7,285 bases of DNA. Origin: Rickettsiaceae bacterium (lineage in GTDB: Bacteria; Pseudomonadota; Alphaproteobacteria; Rickettsiales; Rickettsiaceae). Of this stretch, positions 1-6,070 are shown piece after piece (position 1 is the first letter of the stretch; each line of letters starts with the position of its first letter). Position numbers and translations under genes: made by a program. Location of the stretch: the NCBI GenBank assembly GCA_021741085.1, contig JAIOYM010000053.1, positions 1 through 7,285 of the forward strand, read 5' to 3'. The notes below the pieces were generated by a model that worked only from the letters and a program-made list of their open reading frames with translations, was not told the DNA's origin and did no database searches.

Positions 1-2
1 AT

Positions 3-66
3 CTTTTTGAGTTAAGTTATACATCTAGTACTAGTATCGATGTTGCACTTCAAACTTGAATCATCC
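3..66 (+). mobile_element. Possible right end of an IS30-family insertion sequence (C-terminal transposase scrap plus terminal repeat)
   Basis: One plus-strand frame is open from the window edge to a TGA at 57-59 and reads LFELSYTSSTSIDVALQT. Its last codons lie inside a 26-bp repeat (41-66) that starts TGTTGCACTT and ends TTGAATCATCC. From memory, the IS30 terminal inverted repeat is also 26 bp, starts TGTTGC when read from inside outward, and contains TTGAATC near the outer end; about 16 of 26 positions agree. IS30-family transposase genes often end inside or beside the right repeat, with tails of the VALxT kind. I infer that an IS30-like element, whole or broken, lies to the left of the window and ends at 66. 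No transposase catalytic residues are visible here, so this could also be only a solitary terminal repeat. Confidence 0.4.
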
Positions 67-95
67 TTTTGTTGCACTTCAAACTTGAATCATCC
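41..95. repeat. Tandem pair of a 26-bp direct repeat (41-66 and 70-95), IS30-terminal-repeat-like
   Basis: The two copies are identical over 26 bp and separated by three T residues (period 29). Each contains the near-palindrome TTCAAACTTGAA. The copies point the same way, so this is not the head-to-head junction of an IS30 circle or dimer. It looks like two right ends side by side, as left by insertion of one element next to the end of another or by slippage duplication. The 3-nt spacing would suit a short target duplication, but that is inference. Confidence 0.85.
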
Positions 96-96
96 C

Positions 97-185
97 ACCC
101 TTTGCTTTACACAAAGAACTCTTTTGAGACTCAACATATAATCTTCACGATCACGAACTACCCTTTGCTTTACACAAAGAACTCT
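97..185. repeat. Second 26-bp direct repeat, copies at 97-122 and 160-185
   Basis: Two identical 26-bp copies start ACCCTTTGCTTTAC and end CAAAGAACTCT, separated by 37 bp of unrelated AT-rich sequence. Each holds a small inverted repeat, CTTTG and CAAAG, around a 7-nt loop. The first copy begins two bases after the IS30-like repeat pair. Only two copies are present, with a single spacer, so there is no case for a CRISPR array. They may be ends of a second, unidentified insertion sequence or part of a dispersed repeat family. The origin is not recognised. Confidence 0.8.
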
Positions 186-336
186 GGAGATAAACTCATA
201 GAATTTATATTGTAACTGTTTTGTTCTAATGAGGCGGGGTTTTTGTAATGAAATTTGAATTGATTAATAGAGGCATATTTTCAGATCCACAACTTTTACA
301 AGTTGCAGATATAAAAATAATAAAAAATGAGTGATA
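186..336. other. Non-coding spacer downstream of rpsI, with an orphan terminator arm and a small hairpin
   Basis: No gene is supported here. At 231-244 the plus strand reads GAGGCGGGGTTTTT, the only GC-rich run in the spacer. It looks exactly like the 3' arm and T-tract of an intrinsic terminator, but no matching 5' arm lies upstream. At 290-305 there is a perfect 6-bp hairpin (CAACTT, loop TTAC, AAGTTG) without a U-tract on either strand. It lies about 32 bp past the end of rpsI and might stabilise that transcript's 3' end. A 28-codon ORF (248-334) starts at an ATG right after the T-tract; it has no recognisable homology or good ribosome binding site and is not called. Confidence 0.5.
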
Positions 337-774
337 TTAACGCTTGGAGAATTGAGTGCTTTTTCTCGCTTTATGTTGACCATATTTTTTACGCTCAACA
401 ACTCTAGGATCACGAGTTAAGCATCCTGATTGTCTTAATGCTGTATGAAATGAAGGGTCTACCTTATCTAAAGCTCTAGCTATACCGTGCTTTATAGCTC
501 CAGCCTGAGCAGATTTACCACTTCCCTTAACTGTACAAAATACATCATATTTGCCAAGAGTGTTTGTAACCTGGAATGGTTGCAAAGCTATAAAAGAATT
601 AGCTTTACGAGGAAAATATTGCTCTAAATTTAACTTGTTAACCACGAAGTTACCAGTGCCAAACTTCACCCATACACGTGCTACAGCGGTTTTTCTACGG
701 CCTGTACCATATGGTCTCAATTCTGTACTTTGAACTTTACTAGCTGGTTTTACTGATAATTGTGTTTTTGACAT
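337..774 (-). CDS. rpsI: 30S ribosomal protein S9
   Basis: The product is ribosomal protein S9 (uS9) of the small subunit, 145 residues. The body of the family begins at residue 22 with YGTGRRKTAVARV. The central signature GSGKSAQAGAIKHGIARAL covers residues 84-102, with Ser replacing the second Gly of the usual GGG. The C-terminus is the invariant basic tail ending QFSKR, whose last residues reach into the ribosomal P site and contact tRNA. The roughly 20-residue N-terminal extension is longer than in E. coli (130 aa) and normal for alphaproteobacteria. The ATG at 774 lies 19 bp after the rplM stop, so the two genes form the standard rplM-rpsI operon. No Shine-Dalgarno motif is visible before the start. 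No clear intrinsic terminator follows; only the weak hairpin at 290-305 is present. Confidence 0.97.
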   Translation of the reverse strand: MSKTQLSVKPASKVQSTELRPYGTGRRKTAVARVWVKFGTGNFVVNKLNLEQYFPRKANSFIALQPFQVTNTLGKYDVFCTVKGSGKSAQAGAIKHGIARALDKVDPSFHTALRQSGCLTRDPRVVERKKYGQHKARKSTQFSKR

Positions 775-793
775 AAATTTATAAAATCAATTT

Positions 794-1264
794 TTACTTT
801 GCTACATTTTTACTGTTTCTAGCTGCTAAATCTAGAGGCTGAGGTTGTTGACCATGATGTGGGTGAGTTTCACCAGCATAGATATGTAAATTGCCTAACT
901 GATGTCTAGCAAGTTTATTTTTTGGCAACATACGCTTTACAGCCATTTTCAAGATCCTTTCTGGGAAACGACCTTCTAAGATTTTACCAGCCATTAATTT
1001 TTTTATACCACCTGGAAATCCTGTGTGATAGTAATAACATTTTCCTGTTACTGTATTAGTTTTATTACCTGTAAACTTAACTTTTTCTGCGTTTATAACC
1101 ACTATGTTCTTTCCACAATCAACATGTGGGGTAAAAAAAGCTTCGTCTTTACCTCTTAATATTTTTGCTATTTCTGCTGCAATACGTCCTACAATAAGAC
1201 CTGATGCATCAATTAATATCCATTTTTTTTCTACGTCTTCACGTCTTAAAGAAAAAGTTTTCAC
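794..1264 (-). CDS. rplM: 50S ribosomal protein L13
   Basis: The product is ribosomal protein L13 (uL13), an early-assembling large-subunit protein of 156 residues, a usual length for alphaproteobacteria (142 in E. coli). Family motifs run in order: KTFSLRREDVEKKWILIDA at the start, VGRIAAEIAKILRGK, FTPHVDCGKNIVVINAEKV, the glycine-rich HTGFPGG segment, then KRMLPKNKLARHQLGNLHIYAG followed by HPHHGQQPQPLDLAARNSKN at the end. The start is a GTG codon (1262-1264), chosen because the conserved N-terminus begins exactly there and a partial Shine-Dalgarno sequence (AGGG in TAGGGTTTTACAGTG) lies just upstream. It is the first gene of the operon with rpsI and has its own promoter in the 111-bp gap behind fumC. 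Confidence 0.97.
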   Translation of the reverse strand: MKTFSLRREDVEKKWILIDASGLIVGRIAAEIAKILRGKDEAFFTPHVDCGKNIVVINAEKVKFTGNKTNTVTGKCYYYHTGFPGGIKKLMAGKILEGRFPERILKMAVKRMLPKNKLARHQLGNLHIYAGETHPHHGQQPQPLDLAARNSKNVAK

Positions 1265-1308
1265 TGTAAAACCCTATTTAATATAAAAATTTATAATCGT
1301 TGAAAATG

Positions 1309-1338
1309 ATTCTAAAACAAATAACCCGATATTGTCAA
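1309..1338 (-). promoter_or_regulatory. Sigma-70-type promoter for rplM-rpsI
   Basis: On the minus strand the gap between fumC and rplM contains a perfect -35 box TTGACA (1333-1338), an 18-bp spacer and TAGAAT (1309-1314), one mismatch from TATAAT. Transcription would start near 1302, leaving a leader of about 38 nt before the GTG of rplM. This gives the ribosomal-protein operon its own promoter independent of read-through from fumC. It is a sequence match only. Confidence 0.6.
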
Positions 1339-1375
1339 TCGATATTTAAAATATCCACTCTGGTTTTTAAGCTAG

Positions 1376-2761
1376 TTATTTTTCATTTATCATTTTCTTC
1401 AAGTCTATTAACTTATCGAATTGCTCGGAGGTTAATATACCCAATTTTATAGCCGCCGCTTTAAGAGTAATATTAGAGTGGTAAGCTTCTTTAGCTATCT
1501 TAGCAGAATTATCGTAACCTATATGTGGGTTTAAAGCTGTTACTAGCATAAGTGAGTTATGCGCTAAATCGTCTATTTTTTCCTTATTAACTTTAATACC
1601 CTCGAGGCAGTTTTTGCTAAAACTAAAACAACCATCCGCCATTAATTCAATAGATTGCAAAATATTATGAATAATTACAGGCCTGTAAACATTAAGCTGC
1701 AATTGCCCATCAGAGCCAGCTATACTAACTGTTACGTGATTACCCATAACTTGTGCAGCAATCATAGTTAAAGCCTCACACTGCGTCGGATTCACTTTAC
1801 CGGGCATTATTGATGAACCGGGTTCGTTTTCGGGTAAACTAATTTCACCCAAGCCACATCTAGGACCAGAAGAGAGAAGCCTAATATCATTAGCCATTTT
1901 GTTAACACTTACCGCTAATGAGTTTAAAGTAGATGAGAAATTGACTAGAGCGTCGCATGTTGAAAGCGCTTCAAATTTATTCTTTGCTGAAACGAATGGT
2001 AGATTTGTTGTAACACTTAGTTCTGCTGCAAATTTTTCAGCAAATTCAGGATGGGTATTAATGCCAGTGCCAACAGCAGTACCACCTTGAGCTAAAGCAT
2101 ATAACTCCAAAATAGCCATCTCTATACGTTTGATATTATGCTCAATTTGGCATGCATAGGCAGAAAATTCCTGCCCTAAAGTAATAGGGGTAGCATCTTG
2201 CATATGCGTGCGACCTATTTTAATTATGTCCCTCCATTCCGCAGATTTTGCATGCAATAGGTCTTGCATTTTTTTAAGGCTAGGAATAAGGTTAGTTTTT
2301 GCCATCATGACTGTTGACACATGCATTGCCGTAGGAAAGCAATCGTTAGACGACTGCCCCTTGTTCACGTGATCATTGGGATGAATAGGTGACTTTGAAC
2401 CTAATTCAGACCCCAAAGACTCATTTGCGATATTTGCAATAACCTCGTTGACGTTCATATTGCTCTGTGTTCCAGACCCTGTTTGCCAAACTGACAGAGG
2501 GAAATGGTCTACAAATTCACCAGCCAAAACTCTATCACAAGCCTGTATAATTTTGTCGGCAAATTCTTTAGATAACAAACCTAATTGGTAATTAACCTTT
2601 GCGGCCACTTTTTTAATCAGAACCAATGCGTGAATAACCCGCGTAGGCATTTTTTCTTGCCCAATTGCAAAATATTTCAAAGATCTTTGAGTTTGAGCAC
2701 CCCAATAGAATTTATTCTCAACTTCGATAGGTCCAAATGAATCTGTTTCTGTGCGTTTCAT
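1376..2761 (-). CDS. fumC: Fumarate hydratase class II (fumarase C)
   Basis: This 461-residue protein is a class II, iron-independent fumarase that interconverts fumarate and L-malate in the cytoplasmic TCA cycle; E. coli FumC has 467 residues. It belongs to the fumarase/aspartase superfamily and works as a homotetramer with active sites built from three subunits. All signature blocks are visible: SGTQSNMNVNE at residues 96-106, SPIHPNDHVNKGQSSND at 124-140, GRTHMQDATP at 183-192 with the catalytic-region His186, and the mobile-loop signature GSSIMPGKVNP at 315-325 with the catalytic Ser. The GTGINTHPEF stretch at 231-240 and GLGEISLPENEPGSSIMP point to fumarase rather than aspartase or argininosuccinate lyase. 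It ends 111 bp before rplM on the same strand, with no convincing terminator between. It is divergent from the OTU autotransporter. No Shine-Dalgarno motif is evident. Confidence 0.96.
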   Translation of the reverse strand: MKRTETDSFGPIEVENKFYWGAQTQRSLKYFAIGQEKMPTRVIHALVLIKKVAAKVNYQLGLLSKEFADKIIQACDRVLAGEFVDHFPLSVWQTGSGTQSNMNVNEVIANIANESLGSELGSKSPIHPNDHVNKGQSSNDCFPTAMHVSTVMMAKTNLIPSLKKMQDLLHAKSAEWRDIIKIGRTHMQDATPITLGQEFSAYACQIEHNIKRIEMAILELYALAQGGTAVGTGINTHPEFAEKFAAELSVTTNLPFVSAKNKFEALSTCDALVNFSSTLNSLAVSVNKMANDIRLLSSGPRCGLGEISLPENEPGSSIMPGKVNPTQCEALTMIAAQVMGNHVTVSIAGSDGQLQLNVYRPVIIHNILQSIELMADGCFSFSKNCLEGIKVNKEKIDDLAHNSLMLVTALNPHIGYDNSAKIAKEAYHSNITLKAAAIKLGILTSEQFDKLIDLKKMINEK

Positions 2762-2793
2762 AATATTTAATACTTATTGCGAATGATTGATAT

Positions 2794-2821
2794 CTTATAT
2801 AAATTATTCTACAAAAAACAA
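2794..2821 (-). promoter_or_regulatory. Candidate promoter for fumC
   Basis: Minus-strand boxes TTGTTT (2816-2821) and TATAAG (2794-2799) are separated by 16 bp, giving a leader of about 25 nt before the fumC ATG. The match is moderate and the region is so AT-rich that chance hits are likely. It is reported because a divergent promoter is required somewhere in this 200-bp gap. Confidence 0.3.
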
Positions 2822-2908
2822 CAGTATGCAATTAATAGTTAATACACCAGGTTATATTCACGAGTTTTGCTATCGATAATTTATTTAAACAATTAAGTTA
2901 AATATTAA

Positions 2909-2937
2909 TTGAAATGCTAATAAAGTTTAAGTATAAT
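2909..2937 (+). promoter_or_regulatory. Near-consensus sigma-70 promoter for the OTU autotransporter gene
   Basis: TTGAAA (2909-2914), a 17-bp spacer and a perfect TATAAT (2932-2937) precede the gene. The predicted start of transcription is near 2944, so the 5' leader would be only about 18 nt, with no Shine-Dalgarno motif inside it. The AAGG at 2940-2943 lies 18 nt from the ATG, too far to serve. This is one of the best promoter matches in the window and suggests the gene is well expressed and is not decaying. Confidence 0.6.
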
Positions 2938-2961
2938 TAAGGTAAAAAAATCTTATACTCA

Positions 2962-5094
2962 ATGAATAATCTTTTTAAAAAAGCTTTTTTGGTAGTTGTT
3001 TTTGTGGCAAGTAATTTGCCAGTAAATTTGCTTTTAGGATCAACCGCAGGTTCTATAAGCGTGGTAGATAAAGATCTCAGTTCGCTTTTTCGCCAGTTTA
3101 CCAACTTTGATGATTTTAAAAAAGTAATGGAAGATAACTCTATAGTCGCTTATAGACCTATAGACATAATTGATTCAGACCCTGCTCTTATAGACCCTGC
3201 AAATCTATTTCATTATTATCCCAAATTTATAAAAAGTGCAGACAATAAGTTATACTATGATACTAGATATACATTCCCTCCTTCACAACAAATAACTTTT
3301 AGCTTGAAGTCTTTAACGCCCGTTGAAGCTGGTGGTGGTGGCGATTGTTTTTTTCATTCAGTTAGGCATGAATTAGCAAAAAATAACTTTATTAAATCTG
3401 ATGGCACCTCTTATTCGCAAGAAGAATTAAGAAAAAAACTATCTAATATCTATTGTGCAATTGCTAGAAACTTACAAAACACAATGTTACAAGACCTTTC
3501 ATCAGAACTTAGTCAATTATCAGAACATGATCATCTTCAAACTTCTTCAAGTGCTAATAACTATGGACCTTATGATCTTAATGACTTGAGCGAATGGGTC
3601 AAAGTAGTAGAATTGTACAATCCAGCAAAAAATGCTATAAAACATAAAGAGATGAGTTCGTTTAAGCCAAATGGTCAGACAAAAACTCGTGCAGAACTAA
3701 ACCTTGAATATGCACAACTTTTTGCTGGCACATCTTATTATTCCCAAAATAAAGCTATACCTAACGCTTTTTGGCCTTCAAATGCTTCTCTTAATGTTAT
3801 GATGTTGGCAAATGATTTGGATGTAGGTTACGCCTACTTTATTAAACTCAACAACAAATATATACTACTTGGATACAAAGAGGTTAAAAATAAACCAACT
3901 ATTTTTATATGTCATGATGGTTTTGGTCATTTTACGGCCATAAAGCCTGCTGGTGAAAAAACTGGCGAGATTAATCTAACGATGGACGATATAAAAGACA
4001 CTATCGAGCAATCCTTCGATCACTCTATTGCAGGCAATGATGATCTACAAAAACAATTTGCTATTGATTTACATAAAATAATAAAGAAATCTCCTGAGCT
4101 TGAAGAAAAATTTCTTAAAAACACTTCAACTCAAGAGGGGTTAGATGAATTTATAGCATCATTAAAAGATTCAAATGATATTAAAACTTCTGCAGCCGTT
4201 GCTAAATCTGCAGACGTATCAACTGTAAATGTAGTACAAAACGCCTCTTTTTCGAATGTTGATTTCCCTTCTTCAGTTGCAGCTGGCCAGCAACAAGAAC
4301 CTCGCAAAATGCGATTATGGGCGCAGTTAGTTGGGGTTGGACAAGATTTTACAGAAACTAATATTGCTTACAATAGTTATGCCAGAGCTGTTGTTGGCGG
4401 TATAGATTTAAAAATTAACAAAAATCTTCTTATGGGTTTGTTTATAGGAGCTAGTGGTTCCGAAATTACTAAAAAATCAAATAAAGATGATAAAAATAAT
4501 ACAAAAAATATTACAGGTGGAATTTACGGGGGTTTTGAAATAAGTAAAAATGCATCTTTTAGAGGTGTATTAGGTCTATCTAAAGCTTTCGCCAATAGTA
4601 AAGCTTCCAGCTTAGATTCAAGCAAAAACACAAGTAATTCTTTCTTTGATGCTAGATTTCAATATAACTTACAACTTACTAGTCAAGTTCAATTAACACC
4701 AATTATAGGTTATAGACTTTATAGAAATGGTGAGTTTAATTACGCTAATCTTTTTACTCAAAACAAACTTAATAACGGAACATCGCATAGTGCATTATTA
4801 GGTGTAAATCTCAATAGCGTTTTCAAACTAGGAGAAATATCTGTTTCTCCTAAACTTCGTATATTAGGAGATGTTGAATTTTATAATTCGGTTGGTGTTA
4901 TAGAAAAAACAATAGGAGAAGATCGCTTACCTACATTTGCTGAAGATGTTATCAAAACTACTAATACAATAACAATAGGTGGTTCTGTTTTAGCATACAC
5001 AGAAAAATTTAAAGTAGGAGTTGGCTTTGATTGGATTGTTGGTAAAGAATATAGAGGTCGTGTAGTAAAATTAAATGTCGGTTTTGATTTCTAG
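2962..5094 (+). CDS. OTU-domain cysteine protease with autotransporter beta-barrel (candidate surface or secreted deubiquitinase)
   Basis: The 710-residue protein has four parts. Residues 1-30 form a Sec signal peptide (positively charged NNLFKK, hydrophobic AFLVVVFVA, likely cleavage around the GSTAG segment). Residues about 115-330 resemble an OTU-like cysteine protease: GGGGDCFFHSVRHEL (124-138) matches the nucleophile motif with Cys129 after Asp128, and GHFTAI with His323 matches the C-terminal catalytic-His motif. Residues 340-445 form a charged, probably helical linker. Residues about 447-710 match an autotransporter beta-domain (start RLWAQLVGVGQDF, alternating strands, end LNVGFDF with the terminal Phe recognised by the outer-membrane assembly machinery). 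The expected route is Sec export, barrel insertion in the outer membrane, and display or release of the OTU passenger. OTU enzymes cleave ubiquitin conjugates, so a role against host ubiquitin signalling is inferred, not shown. It stands alone, divergent from fumC, and no relative with a gene name was recognised. Confidence 0.85.
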   Translation: MNNLFKKAFLVVVFVASNLPVNLLLGSTAGSISVVDKDLSSLFRQFTNFDDFKKVMEDNSIVAYRPIDIIDSDPALIDPANLFHYYPKFIKSADNKLYYDTRYTFPPSQQITFSLKSLTPVEAGGGGDCFFHSVRHELAKNNFIKSDGTSYSQEELRKKLSNIYCAIARNLQNTMLQDLSSELSQLSEHDHLQTSSSANNYGPYDLNDLSEWVKVVELYNPAKNAIKHKEMSSFKPNGQTKTRAELNLEYAQLFAGTSYYSQNKAIPNAFWPSNASLNVMMLANDLDVGYAYFIKLNNKYILLGYKEVKNKPTIFICHDGFGHFTAIKPAGEKTGEINLTMDDIKDTIEQSFDHSIAGNDDLQKQFAIDLHKIIKKSPELEEKFLKNTSTQEGLDEFIASLKDSNDIKTSAAVAKSADVSTVNVVQNASFSNVDFPSSVAAGQQQEPRKMRLWAQLVGVGQDFTETNIAYNSYARAVVGGIDLKINKNLLMGLFIGASGSEITKKSNKDDKNNTKNITGGIYGGFEISKNASFRGVLGLSKAFANSKASSLDSSKNTSNSFFDARFQYNLQLTSQVQLTPIIGYRLYRNGEFNYANLFTQNKLNNGTSHSALLGVNLNSVFKLGEISVSPKLRILGDVEFYNSVGVIEKTIGEDRLPTFAEDVIKTTNTITIGGSVLAYTEKFKVGVGFDWIVGKEYRGRVVKLNVGFDF

Positions 5095-5226
5095 ATTAAA
5101 GAATTTCTTGTCAAAAAAATTTACACAGACTAAAAAGCCGAACTGATATTATGGCGCTTTAGTTGCAGCGGGCTATTAGAAGAAGTTTTTATGTGCAAAT
5201 AACATTCAAAATCCTATTATTATTTA

Positions 5227-5255
5227 TTGACATTTCTCTTGCTAATAAAGATAAT
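5227..5255 (+). promoter_or_regulatory. Upstream candidate promoter for tRNA-Arg
   Basis: TTGACA (5227-5232), a 17-bp spacer and GATAAT (5250-5255) form a strong sigma-70 match. Its transcript would start near 5262, giving a leader of about 80 nt before the tRNA. The spacer from the end of the autotransporter gene (5095) to here holds no gene. It has only a weak 5-bp stem (AAAGC and GCTTT around 5136-5161), not enough to call a terminator. Confidence 0.4.
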
Positions 5256-5291
5256 ATTACCTGTGACTTATTTGTTGAGACCAAACTCTTT

Positions 5292-5320
5292 TTGATTCTC
5301 GCTGTAACAACCATTATTAT
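5292..5320 (+). promoter_or_regulatory. Proximal candidate promoter for tRNA-Arg
   Basis: TTGATT (5292-5297), a 17-bp spacer and TATTAT (5315-5320) would start transcription near 5327, about 15 nt before the mature tRNA 5' end. That short leader is typical of tRNA genes and would be removed by RNase P. Together with the match at 5227-5255 this could be a tandem promoter pair; the proximal one is the more usual arrangement. Confidence 0.45.
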
Positions 5321-5341
5321 ACTTAATTACACTTAGTTAAA

Positions 5342-5418
5342 GCGCCCTTAGCTCAGCCGGATAGAGCAACAGATTTCTAATCTGTGGGTCAGGAGTTCGA
5401 ATCTCTTAGGGCGCACCA
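5342..5418 (+). tRNA. tRNA-Arg (anticodon UCU)
   Basis: The 77-nt sequence folds as a complete cloverleaf. The acceptor stem is GCGCCCT (5342-5348) with AGGGCGC (5408-5414). The D-arm is GCTC with GAGC. The anticodon stem is ACAGA with TCTGT around the loop TTTCTAA (5374-5380), giving anticodon TCT at 5376-5378. The T-arm is AGGAG with CTCTT (one G-U pair) around TTCGAAT. The discriminator base is A and the CCA end is encoded (5416-5418). It decodes AGA and AGG, the arginine codons favoured in AT-rich genomes; AGA is common in the genes here. Confidence 0.97.
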
Positions 5419-5578
5419 ATATCAATGCTAAACTTATCAATCCAAGTTCTTTTAGCTATCAATACAGGAATAATTGTACAAATTAACAACGAAAAGTGTC
5501 TTTAATTGTACCTTAAGCTAAAAAATTTTAATTACATTAAATGTCCATATAAAATTCTTATTACACGAGTGTATATCT

Positions 5579-5587
5579 TGCTATAAA
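5579..5587 (+). promoter_or_regulatory. Candidate extended -10 promoter element for rnpB
   Basis: TGCTATAAA (5579-5587) fits the extended -10 pattern TGnTATAAT, with one mismatch in the hexamer and no clear -35 box. It would start transcription about 30 nt before the RNase P RNA 5' end. The rest of the gap after the tRNA (5419-5624) holds no supportable gene. The assignment is tentative because the region is rich in TA-like words. Confidence 0.3.
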
Positions 5588-5624
5588 CTCTTTACCTTAT
5601 TTAAAAATTATTGTAGGATATCAT

Positions 5625-6002
5625 GGAGTGATATTTCTAGATGACAGCGTTGCCCATGTTTGGGTGATGAGGAAAGTCCGGACTCCACAGAAACATAGTA
5701 CCGGCTAACGGCCGGCGTTAGCTTTAAGCTAACAGTGCAAGTGCCACAGAAAATATACCGCCTAGTTTTAGGTAAGGGTGAAATGGTGCGGTAAAAGCGC
5801 ACCGGCGTTATGGTAACAGAACGCGCAGGGTAAACCATACTAGGAGCAAGACTAAAATATTGTTAAGTTCTTTTGAACGAGAATCGTTTCTGTTCTCTTT
5901 TAGCAAAGGTGGGTCGCAAAAGTTAAATAGTAATATTTATACTAAGATGAATTGTCATCAAACGTTATACGTTACAGAATCCGGCTTATTGAAATATCAT
6001 TA
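5625..6002 (+). ncRNA. rnpB: RNase P RNA, bacterial A type
   Basis: This is the catalytic RNA of RNase P, which removes 5' leaders from precursor tRNAs. The long closing helix P1 pairs GTGATATTTC (5628-5637) with GAAATATCAT (5991-6000). Conserved core blocks follow in the right order: GAGGAAAGTCCGGACTCC (5669-5686), TGCCACAGAAAATATACCGCC region (5742-5762), AGGGTGAAATGGTGCGGTAA (from 5774), the P12-type hairpin GCGTT/AACGC with GGTAACAG in its loop, GGGTAAACC, GGAGCAAGACTAAA, AGATGAAT, the P18-type hairpin AACGT-TAT-ACGTT, and the end block ACAGAATCCGGCTTAT (5975-5990). The length of about 378 nt suits the family. Peripheral helices have become AU-rich. End positions are set by P1 and may be off by a few bases. 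A minus-strand reading frame across it is a shadow. Confidence 0.95.
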
Positions 6003-6018
6003 AAGTTTAGCATTGCTG

Positions 6019-6034
6019 GAGATTATATCTCTTT
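6019..6034 (+). terminator. Weak candidate terminator after rnpB
   Basis: A perfect but short hairpin (GAGAT, loop TAT, ATCTC; 6019-6031) followed by TTT lies 17 nt after the end of RNase P RNA. The stem is only 5 bp and AU-rich and the T-tract is short, so it may act as a processing or stabilising end, or not at all. If it does not terminate, rnpB and yajC-secD could be co-transcribed across the 68-bp gap. Confidence 0.25.
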
Positions 6035-6070
6035 CAATATTCAATATATTAAAATTGTAAAAGAACATTT

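Noticed and set aside
25..34. Perfect 10-bp palindrome CTAGTACTAG
   Set aside because: It is short, single-copy and without neighbouring half-sites; not enough to call an operator.
97..185. CRISPR array (26-bp repeats with a 37-bp spacer)
   Set aside because: There are only two repeats and one spacer, no cas genes are in view, and it sits directly against IS-like repeats with a different spacing.
248..334. 28-codon ORF beginning MKFELINRGIFSD, convergent with rpsI
   Set aside because: It has no recognisable family and no proper ribosome binding site, and it lies in a rearranged spacer; chance is the simpler explanation.
5136..5161. Terminator for the autotransporter gene (AAAGC ... GCTTT)
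   Set aside because: The stem has only 5 bp around a 16-nt loop and there is no T-tract after it.
5425..5505. 26-codon ORF starting 7 nt after the tRNA CCA end
   Set aside because: It has no ribosome binding site, its hydrophobic composition is expected in AT-rich DNA, and nothing supports translation.
5450..5523. Distant inverted repeat TTTTAGCT / AGCTAAAA and a repeated TAATTGTAC between tRNA-Arg and rnpB
   Set aside because: The words are short and AT-rich and about 58 bp apart; such matches are expected by chance in this composition.
5608..5838. Minus-strand reading frame of 76 codons
   Set aside because: It is antisense to the conserved core of RNase P RNA and its translation has no protein character; it is open by chance.
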